A stretch of 64,000 bases of DNA from Larsenimonas suaedae (GCF_023712105.1 NZ_JAMLJI010000001.1:682001-746000); one strand, 5' to 3'; numbered from the stretch's first letter, positions 8,873 through 18,324 are shown. The notes: a model not told the origin generated them from the letters alone. Numbers and translations: made by a program.

Positions 8873-9630
8873 TTCTCGGTGGCACGGGCGATGGCCGAGC
8901 CCTCGCTGACAGGCTGAGCGGGCACGGACTCGATGTCCTCTATAGCGTCGCCGGCAGGCTCACCTCCGCCCGACTGCCAACCTGCGCGACTCGCGTCGGC
9001 GGCTTCTCGAGCAGCGACCGCGATAGTCTCGAGGGCTTGGCCGAGACACTGATCCAGGAAAACATCACACTCGTGATTGACGCGACCCATCCCTTCGCGG
9101 CACGCATTTCGGCCACGGCCCTCGTGGCCGCTGAACGGCTTGGCCTGCCGTGTTGGCAACTGCGCCGGCCAAGGTGGACACCAACGCCTGAAGACCGCTG
9201 GCACGAGGCCGAGGATCTCGAGGCGCTGGTCTCAAATCTTGCATCTTACTCGCGGCCGTTCGTGACCCTTGGCCAATCAAGTCTTGCTCTGGTCGAGCGG
9301 CTCGCGCCGCATCAACACGCGCTGGTGCGAAGCGCCGCCGAACTCGAGCTTCCCGCGCCGCACCGCCACGTGCTCGACCGGGGCCCGTTTACGACACATA
9401 AAGAGCTCGACGTCATGCGCGAGTATCCCTGCGACGCACTGGTGACCAAGCACAGCGGCGGCGAGACCACCGAGGCCAAACTGCTCGCGGCCCGAGCACT
9501 CGGACTGCCCGTTTTTTTACTTGCTCGTCCGCCACTTCCTGAGGCGGACCGCGTTTTCTATAGCCCGGCGGCGCTTGCACGCGCGCTGATCCTGGGCCGA
9601 CCGACCGATGAGGTTCAACATGACCGATAA
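8860..9630 (+). CDS. cobK: Precorrin-6A / cobalt-precorrin-6A reductase
   Basis: NAD(P)H-dependent reductase of the macrocycle (CobK or CbiJ). The 256-residue protein begins [16 protein letters not shown], has VIDATHPFA near 68-76, and carries [28 protein letters not shown] near the C-terminus, all family hallmarks. The ATG at 8860 lies inside the end of cbiD; the longer frame from 8635 is antecedent noise inside that gene. The cofactor preference cannot be read directly. Confidence 0.93.
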   Translation: MRALILGGTGDGRALADRLSGHGLDVLYSVAGRLTSARLPTCATRVGGFSSSDRDSLEGLAETLIQENITLVIDATHPFAARISATALVAAERLGLPCWQLRRPRWTPTPEDRWHEAEDLEALVSNLASYSRPFVTLGQSSLALVERLAPHQHALVRSAAELELPAPHRHVLDRGPFTTHKELDVMREYPCDALVTKHSGGETTEAKLLAARALGLPVFLLARPPLPEADRVFYSPAALARALILGRPTDEVQHDR

Positions 9631-10630
9631 ACCCGCCATCCTGTTCGTGGGCCACGGCTCCCGCGACGTCGATGCCGTCAACGAATTCACCCAGCTCACC
9701 GCCCACTTTCGCGAGCGCTACCCGGACCGCCTGTGCGAGTACGGTTTTCTCGAGTTCGCTCGCCCCGTCATCTATGACGGCGTCAAGAAACTGGTCGATC
9801 AGGGCGCAACCACCATTTCCGCCGTGCCCGGCATGCTGATGGCCGCAGGCCACGCCAAGAACGACATCCCGAGCGAACTGAACGCGCTTCAGGCCGAGTT
9901 CGACGGCATCACCATCAACTACGGCGCCGAGCTCGGCGTCAACGCCAACATGCTTCAGGCCGCGCGGGATCGCATCGAGGCCGCCGAGCAAGACTTCGGT
10001 GAGGACTACGATCGCAAGGAAACGCTGTTGGTGGTGGTCGGCCGGGGCGCCTCCGACCCGGACGCCAACTCCAACATCAGCAAGATTACCCGCATGCTCG
10101 AAGAAGGCATGGGCTTTGGCTGGGCGATTACCGGCTACAGCGGCGTGACCACCCCGCTTTTGCCCGAGGCGCTCGAGCGCGCACACCGGCTCGGTTTCAC
10201 CCGCGTGGTCATCTTTCCCTACTTCCTGTTTACCGGACGTCTGATCAAGAAGATCTACGACTGGGCCGACGACTACCAGCGGGCCCACCCCGAGGTGGAA
10301 GTGGCCAAGGCCGGCTACCTCAACGACCACCCGCTGGTGATCGACACCTTCGCCGATCGGCTGCATGACATCGAGGAAGGCAGCCCCAACATGAACTGCC
10401 AGCTCTGCCAGTACCGAGTGCAGGTGGTCGGCAACGAGCACAAGGTCGGCGCGCCTCAGGAAGGCCACCACCACCATGTGCGCGGCGCCGGCACCGACGC
10501 CGATGGGCATCACCATCATCATGACCATCACCACCACGACCATGGGCATCATCACCACGGACACGGACATCACGATCACGGCCACAGTCACGCCCATGAC
10601 AAGAACACGCTGGCGACCGACCGCGAATGA
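9620..10630 (+). CDS. cbiX: Sirohydrochlorin cobaltochelatase CbiX, long form with His-rich tail
   Basis: Inserts cobalt into sirohydrochlorin at the start of the anaerobic B12 route. The 336-residue protein has two chelatase domains: residues 1-125 with GHGSRD at 11-16 and a second histidine in AAGHAKND, and residues 132-255, where the equivalent loop is GRGASDPDAN. A tail follows with MNCQLC (258-263, an MxCxxC pattern tied to an iron-sulfur centre in CbiX-long proteins) and 20-odd histidines in residues 283-326. The ATG at 9620 has GAGG six bases upstream and overlaps cobK. The tail probably buffers cobalt or nickel. Confidence 0.92.
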   Translation: MTDKPAILFVGHGSRDVDAVNEFTQLTAHFRERYPDRLCEYGFLEFARPVIYDGVKKLVDQGATTISAVPGMLMAAGHAKNDIPSELNALQAEFDGITINYGAELGVNANMLQAARDRIEAAEQDFGEDYDRKETLLVVVGRGASDPDANSNISKITRMLEEGMGFGWAITGYSGVTTPLLPEALERAHRLGFTRVVIFPYFLFTGRLIKKIYDWADDYQRAHPEVEVAKAGYLNDHPLVIDTFADRLHDIEEGSPNMNCQLCQYRVQVVGNEHKVGAPQEGHHHHVRGAGTDADGHHHHHDHHHHDHGHHHHGHGHHDHGHSHAHDKNTLATDRE

Positions 10631-11283
10631 TCGACTGGCCCGAGTTCGAGCGTGACCCCAGGGCCATCGAGCGTGAGAGCTTTCGACAGATTCGCGCCCT
10701 CACCGACCTGAGCCGCTTCAATGACGATGAGGCGCAGGTCGCAATGCGCCTGGTGCACACCTGCGGTGACCCGGCGATGGCCTCGAGCGTGCGCCTGAGC
10801 GCGGACGCCGTGACACGCGGGCTGGAAGCGCTCTCTCGCCGAGCGTCGGTCCTCTGTGACGTCGAAATGGTGCGCTTCGGCCTGACTCAGCGCTACATGG
10901 ACGCCCTCGGGCTCGAGGCGCACTGTTTTCTGCGCCGGGACTCGACCGTCGAGCGGGCGCGCGCCCATGGCATGACCCGCACCATGGCCGCCATTGAGGA
11001 CTGGCTCGAGCATCTTGAGGGTTCGATCGTGTTGATCGGCAATGCCCCGACGGCGCTTTTTCACCTGCTCGAGAAACTGCGCGATGGCGCGCCACGGCCC
11101 GCGCTGATCATCGCCATGCCGGTTGGCTTTGTCGGCGCGGCCGAATCGAAGGCGCACCTGTGGGCGGCTCAGGACGCGCTTGGCCTTGAGATCATGACGC
11201 TGCTTGGCCGTTCCGGCGGCAGCGCGCTGACGGCGGCGGCATTTAACGCGCTCCTTCGTGTTCATCAGGGGGAGCGGTACTAA
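10627..11283 (+). CDS. cobH: Precorrin-8X / cobalt-precorrin-8 methylmutase
   Basis: Moves the C11 methyl group to C12, giving (hydrogeno)cobyrinate (CobH or CbiC). The 218-residue protein contains VHTCGDPAM near 43-51, DVEMVRFGL, and IGNAPTALFHLLE near 137-149, followed by MPVGFVGAAESK; these are the family's signatures. Translation starts on an ATGA overlap with cbiX. The length is normal for the family. Confidence 0.95.
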   Translation: MIDWPEFERDPRAIERESFRQIRALTDLSRFNDDEAQVAMRLVHTCGDPAMASSVRLSADAVTRGLEALSRRASVLCDVEMVRFGLTQRYMDALGLEAHCFLRRDSTVERARAHGMTRTMAAIEDWLEHLEGSIVLIGNAPTALFHLLEKLRDGAPRPALIIAMPVGFVGAAESKAHLWAAQDALGLEIMTLLGRSGGSALTAAAFNALLRVHQGERY

Positions 11284-12590
11284 TGGCGCTTCATGTGGTG
11301 AGCCTTGGCATCGAGTCGCCGGCCGTTCTGCCTACACGCGCTGTCAGGTGGCTCGCCGAGGCCGATCATCTCATCGGCAGCAAGCGCCAGCAGGCGATGA
11401 TCCACCCTTATGAAACGAACGCAAAGCGCCACGCCCTGCCCCGCCCGCTCGACGAATTGGGGCCGATGCTTTCGACTCTTGAAGGCACGATCGTGCTGCT
11501 CGCCTCCGGCGACGCCCGGTTTTTTGGCATTGCCAATACGCTTTCGAGGCGCTGGCCTGCGCTTTCGTTTGAAAGTTCGCCGAACGTGTCGAGCGTTCAG
11601 TATCTGGCGCATCGGATCGATACCGACCTGACCGTGTCGAGAACGGTCAGTCTCCATGGACGACCGCTCGAGGCGTTGACGCCGCATCTTGTATCCAATA
11701 ACACGCTGATGCTACTGACCGATGCCGCCAACACACCGCAGTCCATCGCCACCCATCTTGTCAGGCACGGGTTCGAACATAGCGTCTGCACGATTGGAGA
11801 ACGACTGGGTTACCCGGAAGAAACGGTGCGCAGGTTCGACACCGCCAGCGCGCTTGCCTCCGAAGAGACGCCCTTCGACGGCCTGAACGTGGTGTGCGTG
11901 ACACTTGCGCCCAAGATAAGGACCGAGCCTCAGGCCGCGCTCTTGAATGACACGCCGCCGTGGGTGTTGCCCGATGATCAGTTCGCAACCGACAGCCCGA
12001 CACCGGGCCGGGGGCTTCTGACCAAGGCCGATGTGCGACTGCAGGTGCTAGCCCTGCTCGCCCCACGCCCAAACGACATCGGCTGGGACATCGGCGCCGG
12101 CTGCGGCGGGGTCAGCATCGACTGGGCGCGTCAGCTCGAGTCGGGGTGTGTGCACGCGTTCGAGCATCACCCGGGCCGGTGGGAAGCGCTTTCGATCAAC
12201 CGCGACCGCTTCGGTGTCTCGAGCCGGCTTGCACTTCACTGTGAGACGGCATCGAGCGAGACGCTCGCCGCCTTGCCGTCTCCGGACGCGGTCTTTATCG
12301 GTGGAAGCGACGGCCACCTCGATGCCTTGCTGCCCTGGCTCTGGCAGACACTGCGGCCCGGCGGGCGGCTTGTGATCGCAACCGTGCTCGAAGGAAGCCG
12401 CGCCGAGGTGCTGTCGTTTGAAACCAGCCACGGCCTTGATGGCCAGTGGCGGCAGCTCGGCATCAGCCGCGGCGAATGGCTCGCCGGTCAACGCCTGCTG
12501 CGCCCGGCGCTGCCGGTCACGCTTGCCTGCTTTCATAAACCGGACGCCACCGACAGGACACACGCAACGTCACAGGAGCACCCGGCATGA
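11283..12590 (+). CDS. cobL: Precorrin-6Y C5,15-methyltransferase (decarboxylating), CbiE-CbiT fusion
   Basis: Fused enzyme that methylates C5 and C15 and decarboxylates the C12 acetate. The 435-residue protein has an N-terminal CbiE-type tetrapyrrole methylase domain (residues 1-210) and a C-terminal CbiT domain with the SAM site DIGAGCGGVSIDWA near 265-278 and DAVFIGGSDGHLD near 335-347. The start overlaps the cobH stop by one base. The fused state is the usual form in proteobacteria. Confidence 0.94.
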   Translation: MALHVVSLGIESPAVLPTRAVRWLAEADHLIGSKRQQAMIHPYETNAKRHALPRPLDELGPMLSTLEGTIVLLASGDARFFGIANTLSRRWPALSFESSPNVSSVQYLAHRIDTDLTVSRTVSLHGRPLEALTPHLVSNNTLMLLTDAANTPQSIATHLVRHGFEHSVCTIGERLGYPEETVRRFDTASALASEETPFDGLNVVCVTLAPKIRTEPQAALLNDTPPWVLPDDQFATDSPTPGRGLLTKADVRLQVLALLAPRPNDIGWDIGAGCGGVSIDWARQLESGCVHAFEHHPGRWEALSINRDRFGVSSRLALHCETASSETLAALPSPDAVFIGGSDGHLDALLPWLWQTLRPGGRLVIATVLEGSRAEVLSFETSHGLDGQWRQLGISRGEWLAGQRLLRPALPVTLACFHKPDATDRTHATSQEHPA

Positions 12591-13300
12591 GCGGTACCTT
12601 TTTCGGACTCGGCGTCGGCCCGGGCGACCCGGAGCTTTTAACGCTCAAGGCCCACCGACTGCTGCAGCGGGTGGATGTGGTGTGTTTCATTACCAACAAG
12701 GACGGCTACTCGCTTGCCGCCGACATCGCCCGTGAGAGCCTGCCAACGACGCGTCGCCAGCGCCATCTTCCGATTGAGATCGCGATGTGCCGAGATCGTA
12801 CCCTGATCGAGCAGGCCTATGATCAGGCAGCGGCTCAGATCGGTGAGGCGCTTGACCACGGTCATGATGTGGCCTTTCTGTGCGAGGGCGACCCGCTGTT
12901 CTATGGCTCCTTTGCCTACCTGCTGGCGCGCCTTGCCCCCGACTACCCGTGTACGAGCGTGCCGGGCATCAGCTCGCTTCAGGCCGCCGGCAGCGCACTG
13001 ACCCAGCCATTGACGACCCAGGGCGATCGATTGGCGGTGATCAGCGGGCTCGAGGACGAGCGTGACCTTCTGGACGCGCTCGAGCGCTTTGAAACCGTAT
13101 TTATCATGAAGGGCGGACGACGGCGCCATCACATCGCGGCGGTGATCGAGCGCGCCGGCCGCGCGCATGAATGCGCCTACCTCGAGCACATCTCGACACC
13201 GGCGGAGACGCGCCTTCGCACGCTCTCAAGGCTGCCGGACGGGCCCGGCCCCTACTTCTCGGTGTTCGTGGTCAGCCGCCATCACCGGAGTACGCCATGA
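12587..13300 (+). CDS. cobI: Precorrin-2 / cobalt-factor II C20-methyltransferase
   Basis: SAM-dependent methylase of the CobI/CbiL family acting first in the committed corrin branch. The 237-residue protein begins MSGTFFGLGVGPGDPELLTLKA, has FLCEGDPLFYGSFAYL near 102-117 and the VPGISSLQAAGSAL segment. It starts as ATGA at the cobL stop and its end overlaps the cbiG start. Whether it accepts metallated or metal-free substrate cannot be told from sequence alone. Confidence 0.93.
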   Translation: MSGTFFGLGVGPGDPELLTLKAHRLLQRVDVVCFITNKDGYSLAADIARESLPTTRRQRHLPIEIAMCRDRTLIEQAYDQAAAQIGEALDHGHDVAFLCEGDPLFYGSFAYLLARLAPDYPCTSVPGISSLQAAGSALTQPLTTQGDRLAVISGLEDERDLLDALERFETVFIMKGGRRRHHIAAVIERAGRAHECAYLEHISTPAETRLRTLSRLPDGPGPYFSVFVVSRHHRSTP

Positions 13301-14079
13301 TCACGATCGTCACACTGACCGAACCGGGCCGCGCCCTCGGCGAGCGCCTGCTCGAACAGCTCGGTCAGGGCGGCCGTCACGTCCACAAACCGGCGCCCTT
13401 CGGCGAGTGGCTCAGAGGCGCGTTTGTTGACGCACAAACAACGCGCGCTCCGCTGATCTGCGTCTGCGCCACTGGCATCGTCGTACGAACGCTTGCCCCG
13501 ATCCTCGGGGATAAATACCGGGACCCGCCGGTGCTGGTGCTCGATGAGCGCGGCCAATTCGTGATTCCGCTGCTTTCAGGCCACGAGGGCGGTGCCAACG
13601 ACTGGGCCGAACGGCTGGCCGGTATTCTCGGCGCCCAAAACGTAACGACCACAGCCAGGCGCTACGTCACCCCGCGCTATACGCTTGGCATGGGCTGCGA
13701 GCGCGGCTGCGAGGTCGATCATCTGGAGGCCCTGGCGCGCAGCTGTCTGAATGAACGCGGCCTTGCCCAGGGCGATGTTCACGCGATTGCAAGTATTGAC
13801 CTCAAGGCCGATGAAGTGGGTCTGATCGACCTGGCAAACCGCTGGCAAGTGCCCTTCCGGACGTTCACGGCGGCACAGCTTTTCGAGTTTGACGATGCAC
13901 TGACGCAGCGCTCCGAGATTGTCTATCGTGAAGTCGGGGTGTATGGCGTTGCCGAGGCCGCCGCGCTTGCCAGCGCGCACGCCCTGACCGGCGCAACCGA
14001 TGATGCGTGCGAACTGATCCTTCCCAAACAGAAAACGCGACGCGCGACCTGCGCGATCGCCCGAAGCTATGGTGACTGA
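13297..14079 (+). CDS. cbiG: Cobalt-precorrin-5A hydrolase
   Basis: Opens the delta-lactone formed during anaerobic ring contraction, releasing acetaldehyde. The N-terminal domain shows CATGIVVRTLAPIL near 51-64 and LLSGHEGGAND near 90-100. The C-terminal domain starts at LGMGCERGCEVDHL near 129. The protein has only 260 residues, shorter than many CbiG proteins of about 330-350, because the middle segment is reduced to a short linker. The ATG at 13297 overlaps cobI; the longer frame from 13171 lies within it. No cobG or cobZ is seen here. Confidence 0.88.
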   Translation: MITIVTLTEPGRALGERLLEQLGQGGRHVHKPAPFGEWLRGAFVDAQTTRAPLICVCATGIVVRTLAPILGDKYRDPPVLVLDERGQFVIPLLSGHEGGANDWAERLAGILGAQNVTTTARRYVTPRYTLGMGCERGCEVDHLEALARSCLNERGLAQGDVHAIASIDLKADEVGLIDLANRWQVPFRTFTAAQLFEFDDALTQRSEIVYREVGVYGVAEAAALASAHALTGATDDACELILPKQKTRRATCAIARSYGD

Positions 14080-14865
14080 ATGACTCCTCTCTACGTGATC
14101 GGTATCGGGCCGGGCGATCATGCCCACCTGACCATGGAGGCGGAAGCCGCGATTGCGGCGGTGACCGATGTGGTCGGCTACGGCCTTTATATGGATCTTC
14201 TAGGCGATGCCATGACCGGCAAGCGCCGCCATCAGCGCGAACTGGGTGAGGAAACCGACCGCGCCCGAATGGCGCTGGATCTGGCGGCGTCCGGCAAGCC
14301 CACCGCGCTGATCTCGAGCGGCGACATCGGCATCTTCGCAATGGCAACGCTTGTGTTTGAACTGCTCGATCACGCCAATCAGGGCCTCGAGAACGGTCGC
14401 GGCTGGGACCGCGTCGATATCCAGGTCATGCCCGGCATCAGTGCGATGCAGCTGGCCTCGGCCCGTCTCGGGGCGATTTTGGGCCACGATTTCTGCGCCA
14501 TCTCACTCTCGGATCTCTTGACCGATTGGGAGGTGATCGACCAGCGCCTGAACGCCGCGGCCAAAGGGGATTTCGTGACCGCCTTCTATAACCCGGTGTC
14601 CAAGCGCCGTGACTGGCAGCTCAACCACGCCCGCACGGTCTATCTCGAGCATCGCCCGCCCGAGACGCCGGTGATCGTCGCCCGCAACCTGGGCCGTGAC
14701 GATGAGCGGGTCGAGGTCATCGCCCTTGCCGAGCTGGAGGCGAGCCGCGTCGACATGCTGACCGTGGTCGTGATCGGCAGCTCCACCACCCGCCATATTC
14801 GCTTCGGTCGCAATGAGTGGGTTTATACGCCGCGCGGTTATGCCAAGAAGCGGGTCGAGTCATGA
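14080..14865 (+). CDS. cobJ: Precorrin-3B C17-methyltransferase (CobJ/CbiH)
   Basis: Methylates C17 and drives ring contraction. The 261-residue protein begins MTPLYVIGIGPGDHAHLTMEA, has ALISSGDIGIFAMATLVFE near 75-93, the MPGISAMQLASARLGA segment and FYNPVSKRRDWQL. It abuts the cbiG stop with no gap and overlaps cobM downstream as ATGA. With CbiG adjacent, CbiH-type chemistry on cobalt-factor III is the more likely role. Confidence 0.93.
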   Translation: MTPLYVIGIGPGDHAHLTMEAEAAIAAVTDVVGYGLYMDLLGDAMTGKRRHQRELGEETDRARMALDLAASGKPTALISSGDIGIFAMATLVFELLDHANQGLENGRGWDRVDIQVMPGISAMQLASARLGAILGHDFCAISLSDLLTDWEVIDQRLNAAAKGDFVTAFYNPVSKRRDWQLNHARTVYLEHRPPETPVIVARNLGRDDERVEVIALAELEASRVDMLTVVVIGSSTTRHIRFGRNEWVYTPRGYAKKRVES

Positions 14866-15656
14866 CGGTTCACTTCATTGGCGCAGGCCCGGGCGACCCG
14901 GAGCTGATCACGGTCAAGGGGCTCAAGTTGATTCAGCGCTGCCCGGTGATTCTCTACGCGGGCTCACTGGTGCCCATCGAGATTCTTGAGGAAGCCCGTA
15001 GTGATGCCGACATCATCGACACCGCCTCGATGGCACTTGACGCCATTATCGAACGCATCCAGCGCGCCCACGATGAGGGCCTGGATGTTGCGCGGGTGCA
15101 CTCGGGCGACCCGTCGATCTACGGCGCGACCGGCGAGCAGATGCGTCGGCTCGACGCGCTTGGCATCGACTTCGAGATCGTGCCCGGCGTGACGTCCACC
15201 AGCGCCTCGAGCGCGGCGCTCAAACGGGAGCTGACGCTTTCGGGCGTGACCCAGACCGTGATCATGACGCGCTTTGCTGGCAAGACCCCGATGCCCGAGC
15301 GCGAAAACCTCGACGCCCTCGCCCGCCATGGCGCCACGCTTGCGATTCATCTGGGCATTACGCGCATTCACAAGATCGTTGAGACACTGATCCCGCACTA
15401 CGGCGAAGACGCGCCGGTTGCGGTGAGCTACCGCGTCGGCTGGCCCGACGAGCAGCATCTGACCGGCACGCTCTCGACCATCGTCGAGCAGGTGCGCGCG
15501 GCCAAGATCACCCGTACCGCGCTGATTCTGGTCGGTCATGTTCTGGCCCCGCGGGAGTTTAATGATTCGTACCTGTATGACGCGCAGAAAGCGCACATCT
15601 ATCGCCCGAAATTCAAGACCGCTTCCCCGCGCGCGGTGAAGCGTGAGCCTCAATAA
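14862..15656 (+). CDS. cobM: Precorrin-4 / cobalt-precorrin-4 C11-methyltransferase
   Basis: SAM-dependent methylase of the CobM/CbiF family. The 264-residue protein begins MTVHFIGAGPGDPELITVKG, has VARVHSGDPSIYGATGEQ near 75-92, and the VPGVTSTSASSAALKREL segment. I chose the ATG at 14862, which forms ATGA with the cobJ stop. It is followed after 10 bases by cobW. Length and motifs are typical. Confidence 0.94.
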   Translation: MTVHFIGAGPGDPELITVKGLKLIQRCPVILYAGSLVPIEILEEARSDADIIDTASMALDAIIERIQRAHDEGLDVARVHSGDPSIYGATGEQMRRLDALGIDFEIVPGVTSTSASSAALKRELTLSGVTQTVIMTRFAGKTPMPERENLDALARHGATLAIHLGITRIHKIVETLIPHYGEDAPVAVSYRVGWPDEQHLTGTLSTIVEQVRAAKITRTALILVGHVLAPREFNDSYLYDAQKAHIYRPKFKTASPRAVKREPQ

Positions 15657-15666
15657 AGGACGCCTC

Positions 15667-16755
15667 ATGCATCTGAACAAGATTCCCGCTACCGTCGTGA
15701 CCGGCTTTCTCGGCAGCGGCAAGACCACCCTTTTGAGTAACGTGCTGCGCCAGGCCAGGGGCAAGCGCATCGCGGTCATCGTCAACGAATTCGGCGAGAT
15801 GGACGTCGATTCAGAGCTTTTAAGAAGCTGCCAGCTCGATCATGGCGATGACGCCTGCAATACGCTTGAAGCCGATGACGACGGCATCTATGAGCTGGCC
15901 AATGGCTGCATCTGCTGCACCGTGGAAGAAGAGTTTTTGCCGGTGATGAAAAAACTGGTCGAGCGTCGTGATCAGATCGATCACATCGTGATCGAGACCT
16001 CCGGCCTTGCCTTGCCCAACCCCCTGGTACAAGCCTTCAACTGGCCCGACGTGAAGCAGTTCTGTACTGTCGATGCTGTCATCACGGTGGTCGATGGCCC
16101 GGCGCTGGCCGAGGGCCGGGTCGCCCACGATGAGGACCGGGTCGCACACCAGCGCCTCGCCGATGAGAGCCTCGATCACGATCCCTCGCTCAAGGAGCTG
16201 CTCGACGATCAGCTTGATTCGGCCGACCTGGTCGCGATCAGCAAGACCGACCAGATGGAGGAAGGTGATCTCGAACGGATCGAGGATGAGCTTCGTGCGC
16301 GCCTGGCGCCGCACGTCAAACTGATCCGTGTGCGCGACGGGGAAATCGACGCGAGCGCCGTGATGGGGCTCAACCTTGAAAGCGAGGCGCGCATCGAGGC
16401 GCTTGAGACCCACCACGACCACCACCACACCCACGGCCATGACCATCATCACGCCCATGACGATTTCGACAACGTCGTCGTGCGGCTTGGCCAGGTCGAT
16501 CCGGCCCGACTCAAGGAAGCGCTCGCCGAGGCGATTCGCCAGTACCCGATCGTGCGCGCCAAGGGGTTTGCCGACGTCGGCAAACCGATGCGTCAAGTGG
16601 TTCACGGCGTGGGCCACCGACTCGACATGTATTTCGACCGCCCCTGGCAGTCAGATGAGCACCGCGATACCAAACTGGTACTGATCGGTAAGGGCCTTGA
16701 TCGACAGGCCATCACCGATGCCCTGGCCAAGGCACAGATGCCTACCCCCGCCTAA
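15667..16755 (+). CDS. cobW: CobW-type G3E GTPase (metal chaperone)
   Basis: P-loop GTPase of the CobW/COG0523 group, linked to metal delivery; in B12 loci it is thought to supply cobalt. The 362-residue protein has GFLGSGKTT near residues 13-21, VNEFGE, the metal-binding GCICCT (CxCC type) near 82-87, and SKTD as the guanine-specificity motif. A histidine-rich linker (HHDHHHTHGHDHHHAH) lies near residues 247-262. The ATG at 15667 has AAAGGA six bases upstream; a GTG at 15643 would overlap cobM. It ends the first plus-strand cob run. Confidence 0.92.
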   Translation: MHLNKIPATVVTGFLGSGKTTLLSNVLRQARGKRIAVIVNEFGEMDVDSELLRSCQLDHGDDACNTLEADDDGIYELANGCICCTVEEEFLPVMKKLVERRDQIDHIVIETSGLALPNPLVQAFNWPDVKQFCTVDAVITVVDGPALAEGRVAHDEDRVAHQRLADESLDHDPSLKELLDDQLDSADLVAISKTDQMEEGDLERIEDELRARLAPHVKLIRVRDGEIDASAVMGLNLESEARIEALETHHDHHHTHGHDHHHAHDDFDNVVVRLGQVDPARLKEALAEAIRQYPIVRAKGFADVGKPMRQVVHGVGHRLDMYFDRPWQSDEHRDTKLVLIGKGLDRQAITDALAKAQMPTPA

Positions 16756-16758
16756 TAC

Positions 16759-16786
16759 AAGGGCCCCGGCACATGCCGGGGCCCTT
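16759..16786 (+). terminator. Hairpin after cobW
   Basis: A perfect 12-base inverted repeat, AAGGGCCCCGGC and GCCGGGGCCCTT, closes a 4-base loop four bases after the cobW stop. The following bases are TACACTTCG rather than a T-run, so it may be a weak terminator or an mRNA-end stabiliser. Confidence 0.6.
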
Positions 16787-16818
16787 ACACTTCGTTACCT
16801 AAAAAAGCCTGAAAGCAT

Positions 16819-16845
16819 TAAAGCCAAGCGCTCTGGCGTCGTTAT
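16819..16845 (+). promoter_or_regulatory. Possible flagellar sigma-28 promoter of fliD
   Basis: TAAA (16819-16822), 15 bases, then GTCGTTAT (16838-16845) resembles the FliA consensus TAAA-N15-GCCGATAA with five of eight -10 bases matching. It would give a leader of about 60 bases before fliD. The match is partial. Confidence 0.35.
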
Positions 16846-16911
16846 TACCGACATGCAATCACGCGACCTTCGCCTGAATTCGCGGTTCAACGACTTACTA
16901 ATGGGGACATT

Positions 16912-18315
16912 ATGGCTTCCATTTCATCACTCGGAGTAGGTGCGGGGCTTGATCTTGGCTCGTTGCTCAATCAGCTTCAGAGCGCTGAGCGCTCCCGCCT
17001 GGCCCCCATTGCCACTCAGCAAAACAGCTACAACGCCAAGCTGACAGGCTACGGCAAGCTCTCGAGCGCACTCGAAAGCTTTCAGACCGCTGCCAAGGCC
17101 CTCGGTGACCCGTCGCTCTATCAAAGCAAAAGCGCTGCCAGTGAAAGCACGGCCTTTTCAGCCGCGCTCGGCGAAAACGCTCAGGAAGGCAGTTACAGCG
17201 TCAAGGTCAATCGTCTGGCCACGGCACAGTCTCTGGCCACCACCGGTCAGGCCAGCCGTACCGATACAATCGGCACCGGGGATGCGGGTAAGCTCACCAT
17301 CACCGTCGGCGACAAGACCACCGAGGTGGTCCTTGGCAGCGACAACAGCTCCCTCGAAGGCATTCGGGATGCAATCAACGGCTCTGACGCCGGCGTAACG
17401 GCCTCCATCATCAACGATGGCAGCGGCACGCCGCACCGATTGGTCTTGAGCTCCGAAACCACGGGTGAATCATCACAGATCACAACCTCATTCGCCTATG
17501 ACAGCCTGCTGGCCACGGATACGACCATGGCCAACATGTTGAACTACGACAGCGCAGACAAGAGCGGCAATCTGATCGAGACGGTTGCGGCCCAGAACGC
17601 CGAGGTCGTCATCAACGGGTTAACGGTCACCAGCAATACCAATACGGTCGAAGAAGCCATCCAGGGGGTAACGCTGAGTCTGACCGAGACCAATGAGACC
17701 GCCGAAACCCTGTCCGTGTCGCAGGATAAGGACACGATCAAGGGCGCGTTCGAGGAGTTGGTGTCGTCGTACAATGCGCTCCAGAAGGTTATCGATACTC
17801 AAACCAAGTTCGATGCCGAAAACGGGCGTAACGGCGCACTGTTCGGCGAGTCGTCGGTCAGAAACATGCAGGTGCAGATTCGGGGTGCATTCAATACCAG
17901 CACCGAGGGTACCGGGTTCAATTACATGGCGCAGATCGGCGTGTCACTGAACTCCGACGGCGAACTCGAAATCGACAGCGACAAGCTCGACAAGGCAATC
18001 GCAAGTGATAGCGCAGGCGTTGCCGAGCTGATGGCCGGTGCAGACGGAGAGTCTGGCGTCGCTGGCATCATGACCAGCACCATGGACCGCATTCTTGGTG
18101 ACGATGGGCTGATCGACTCGGTCAAGGACAACATCAATAACCGCCTCGACTCGCTCTCAAAGCGCTATGACCAGGTCTCGGCCAGCATCGACGCAACCGT
18201 TTCCCGCTACCGTAAACAATTCAACGATCTGGACGTGATGATGTCGTCGATCAATTCGACCAGTAATTATCTGAGCCAGCAGTTCTCGGCCATGAACGCA
18301 CAGTCCGGTCAGTAA
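16912..18315 (+). CDS. fliD: Flagellar hook-associated protein 2 (filament cap)
   Basis: Caps the flagellar filament and helps flagellin fold as it leaves the export channel. The 467-residue protein begins MASISSLGVGAGLDLGSLLNQLQSAE, the conserved FliD N-terminus. It has the repeated beta-rich middle part and a C-terminal coiled-coil segment (about 415-465) ending LSQQFSAMNAQSGQ. It has no signal peptide, as expected for a type III substrate. It is first of a three-gene flagellar block inserted in the B12 locus; no flagellin gene is present in the window. Confidence 0.93.
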   Translation: MASISSLGVGAGLDLGSLLNQLQSAERSRLAPIATQQNSYNAKLTGYGKLSSALESFQTAAKALGDPSLYQSKSAASESTAFSAALGENAQEGSYSVKVNRLATAQSLATTGQASRTDTIGTGDAGKLTITVGDKTTEVVLGSDNSSLEGIRDAINGSDAGVTASIINDGSGTPHRLVLSSETTGESSQITTSFAYDSLLATDTTMANMLNYDSADKSGNLIETVAAQNAEVVINGLTVTSNTNTVEEAIQGVTLSLTETNETAETLSVSQDKDTIKGAFEELVSSYNALQKVIDTQTKFDAENGRNGALFGESSVRNMQVQIRGAFNTSTEGTGFNYMAQIGVSLNSDGELEIDSDKLDKAIASDSAGVAELMAGADGESGVAGIMTSTMDRILGDDGLIDSVKDNINNRLDSLSKRYDQVSASIDATVSRYRKQFNDLDVMMSSINSTSNYLSQQFSAMNAQSGQ

Positions 18316-18324
18316 GGAGGCATC

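Noticed and set aside
9413-10597. 394-residue open frame on the minus strand over cobK and cbiX
   Set aside because: It is the complement of cbiX; its valine- and methionine-rich start mirrors the histidine codons of the CbiX tail, and no family is recognisable.
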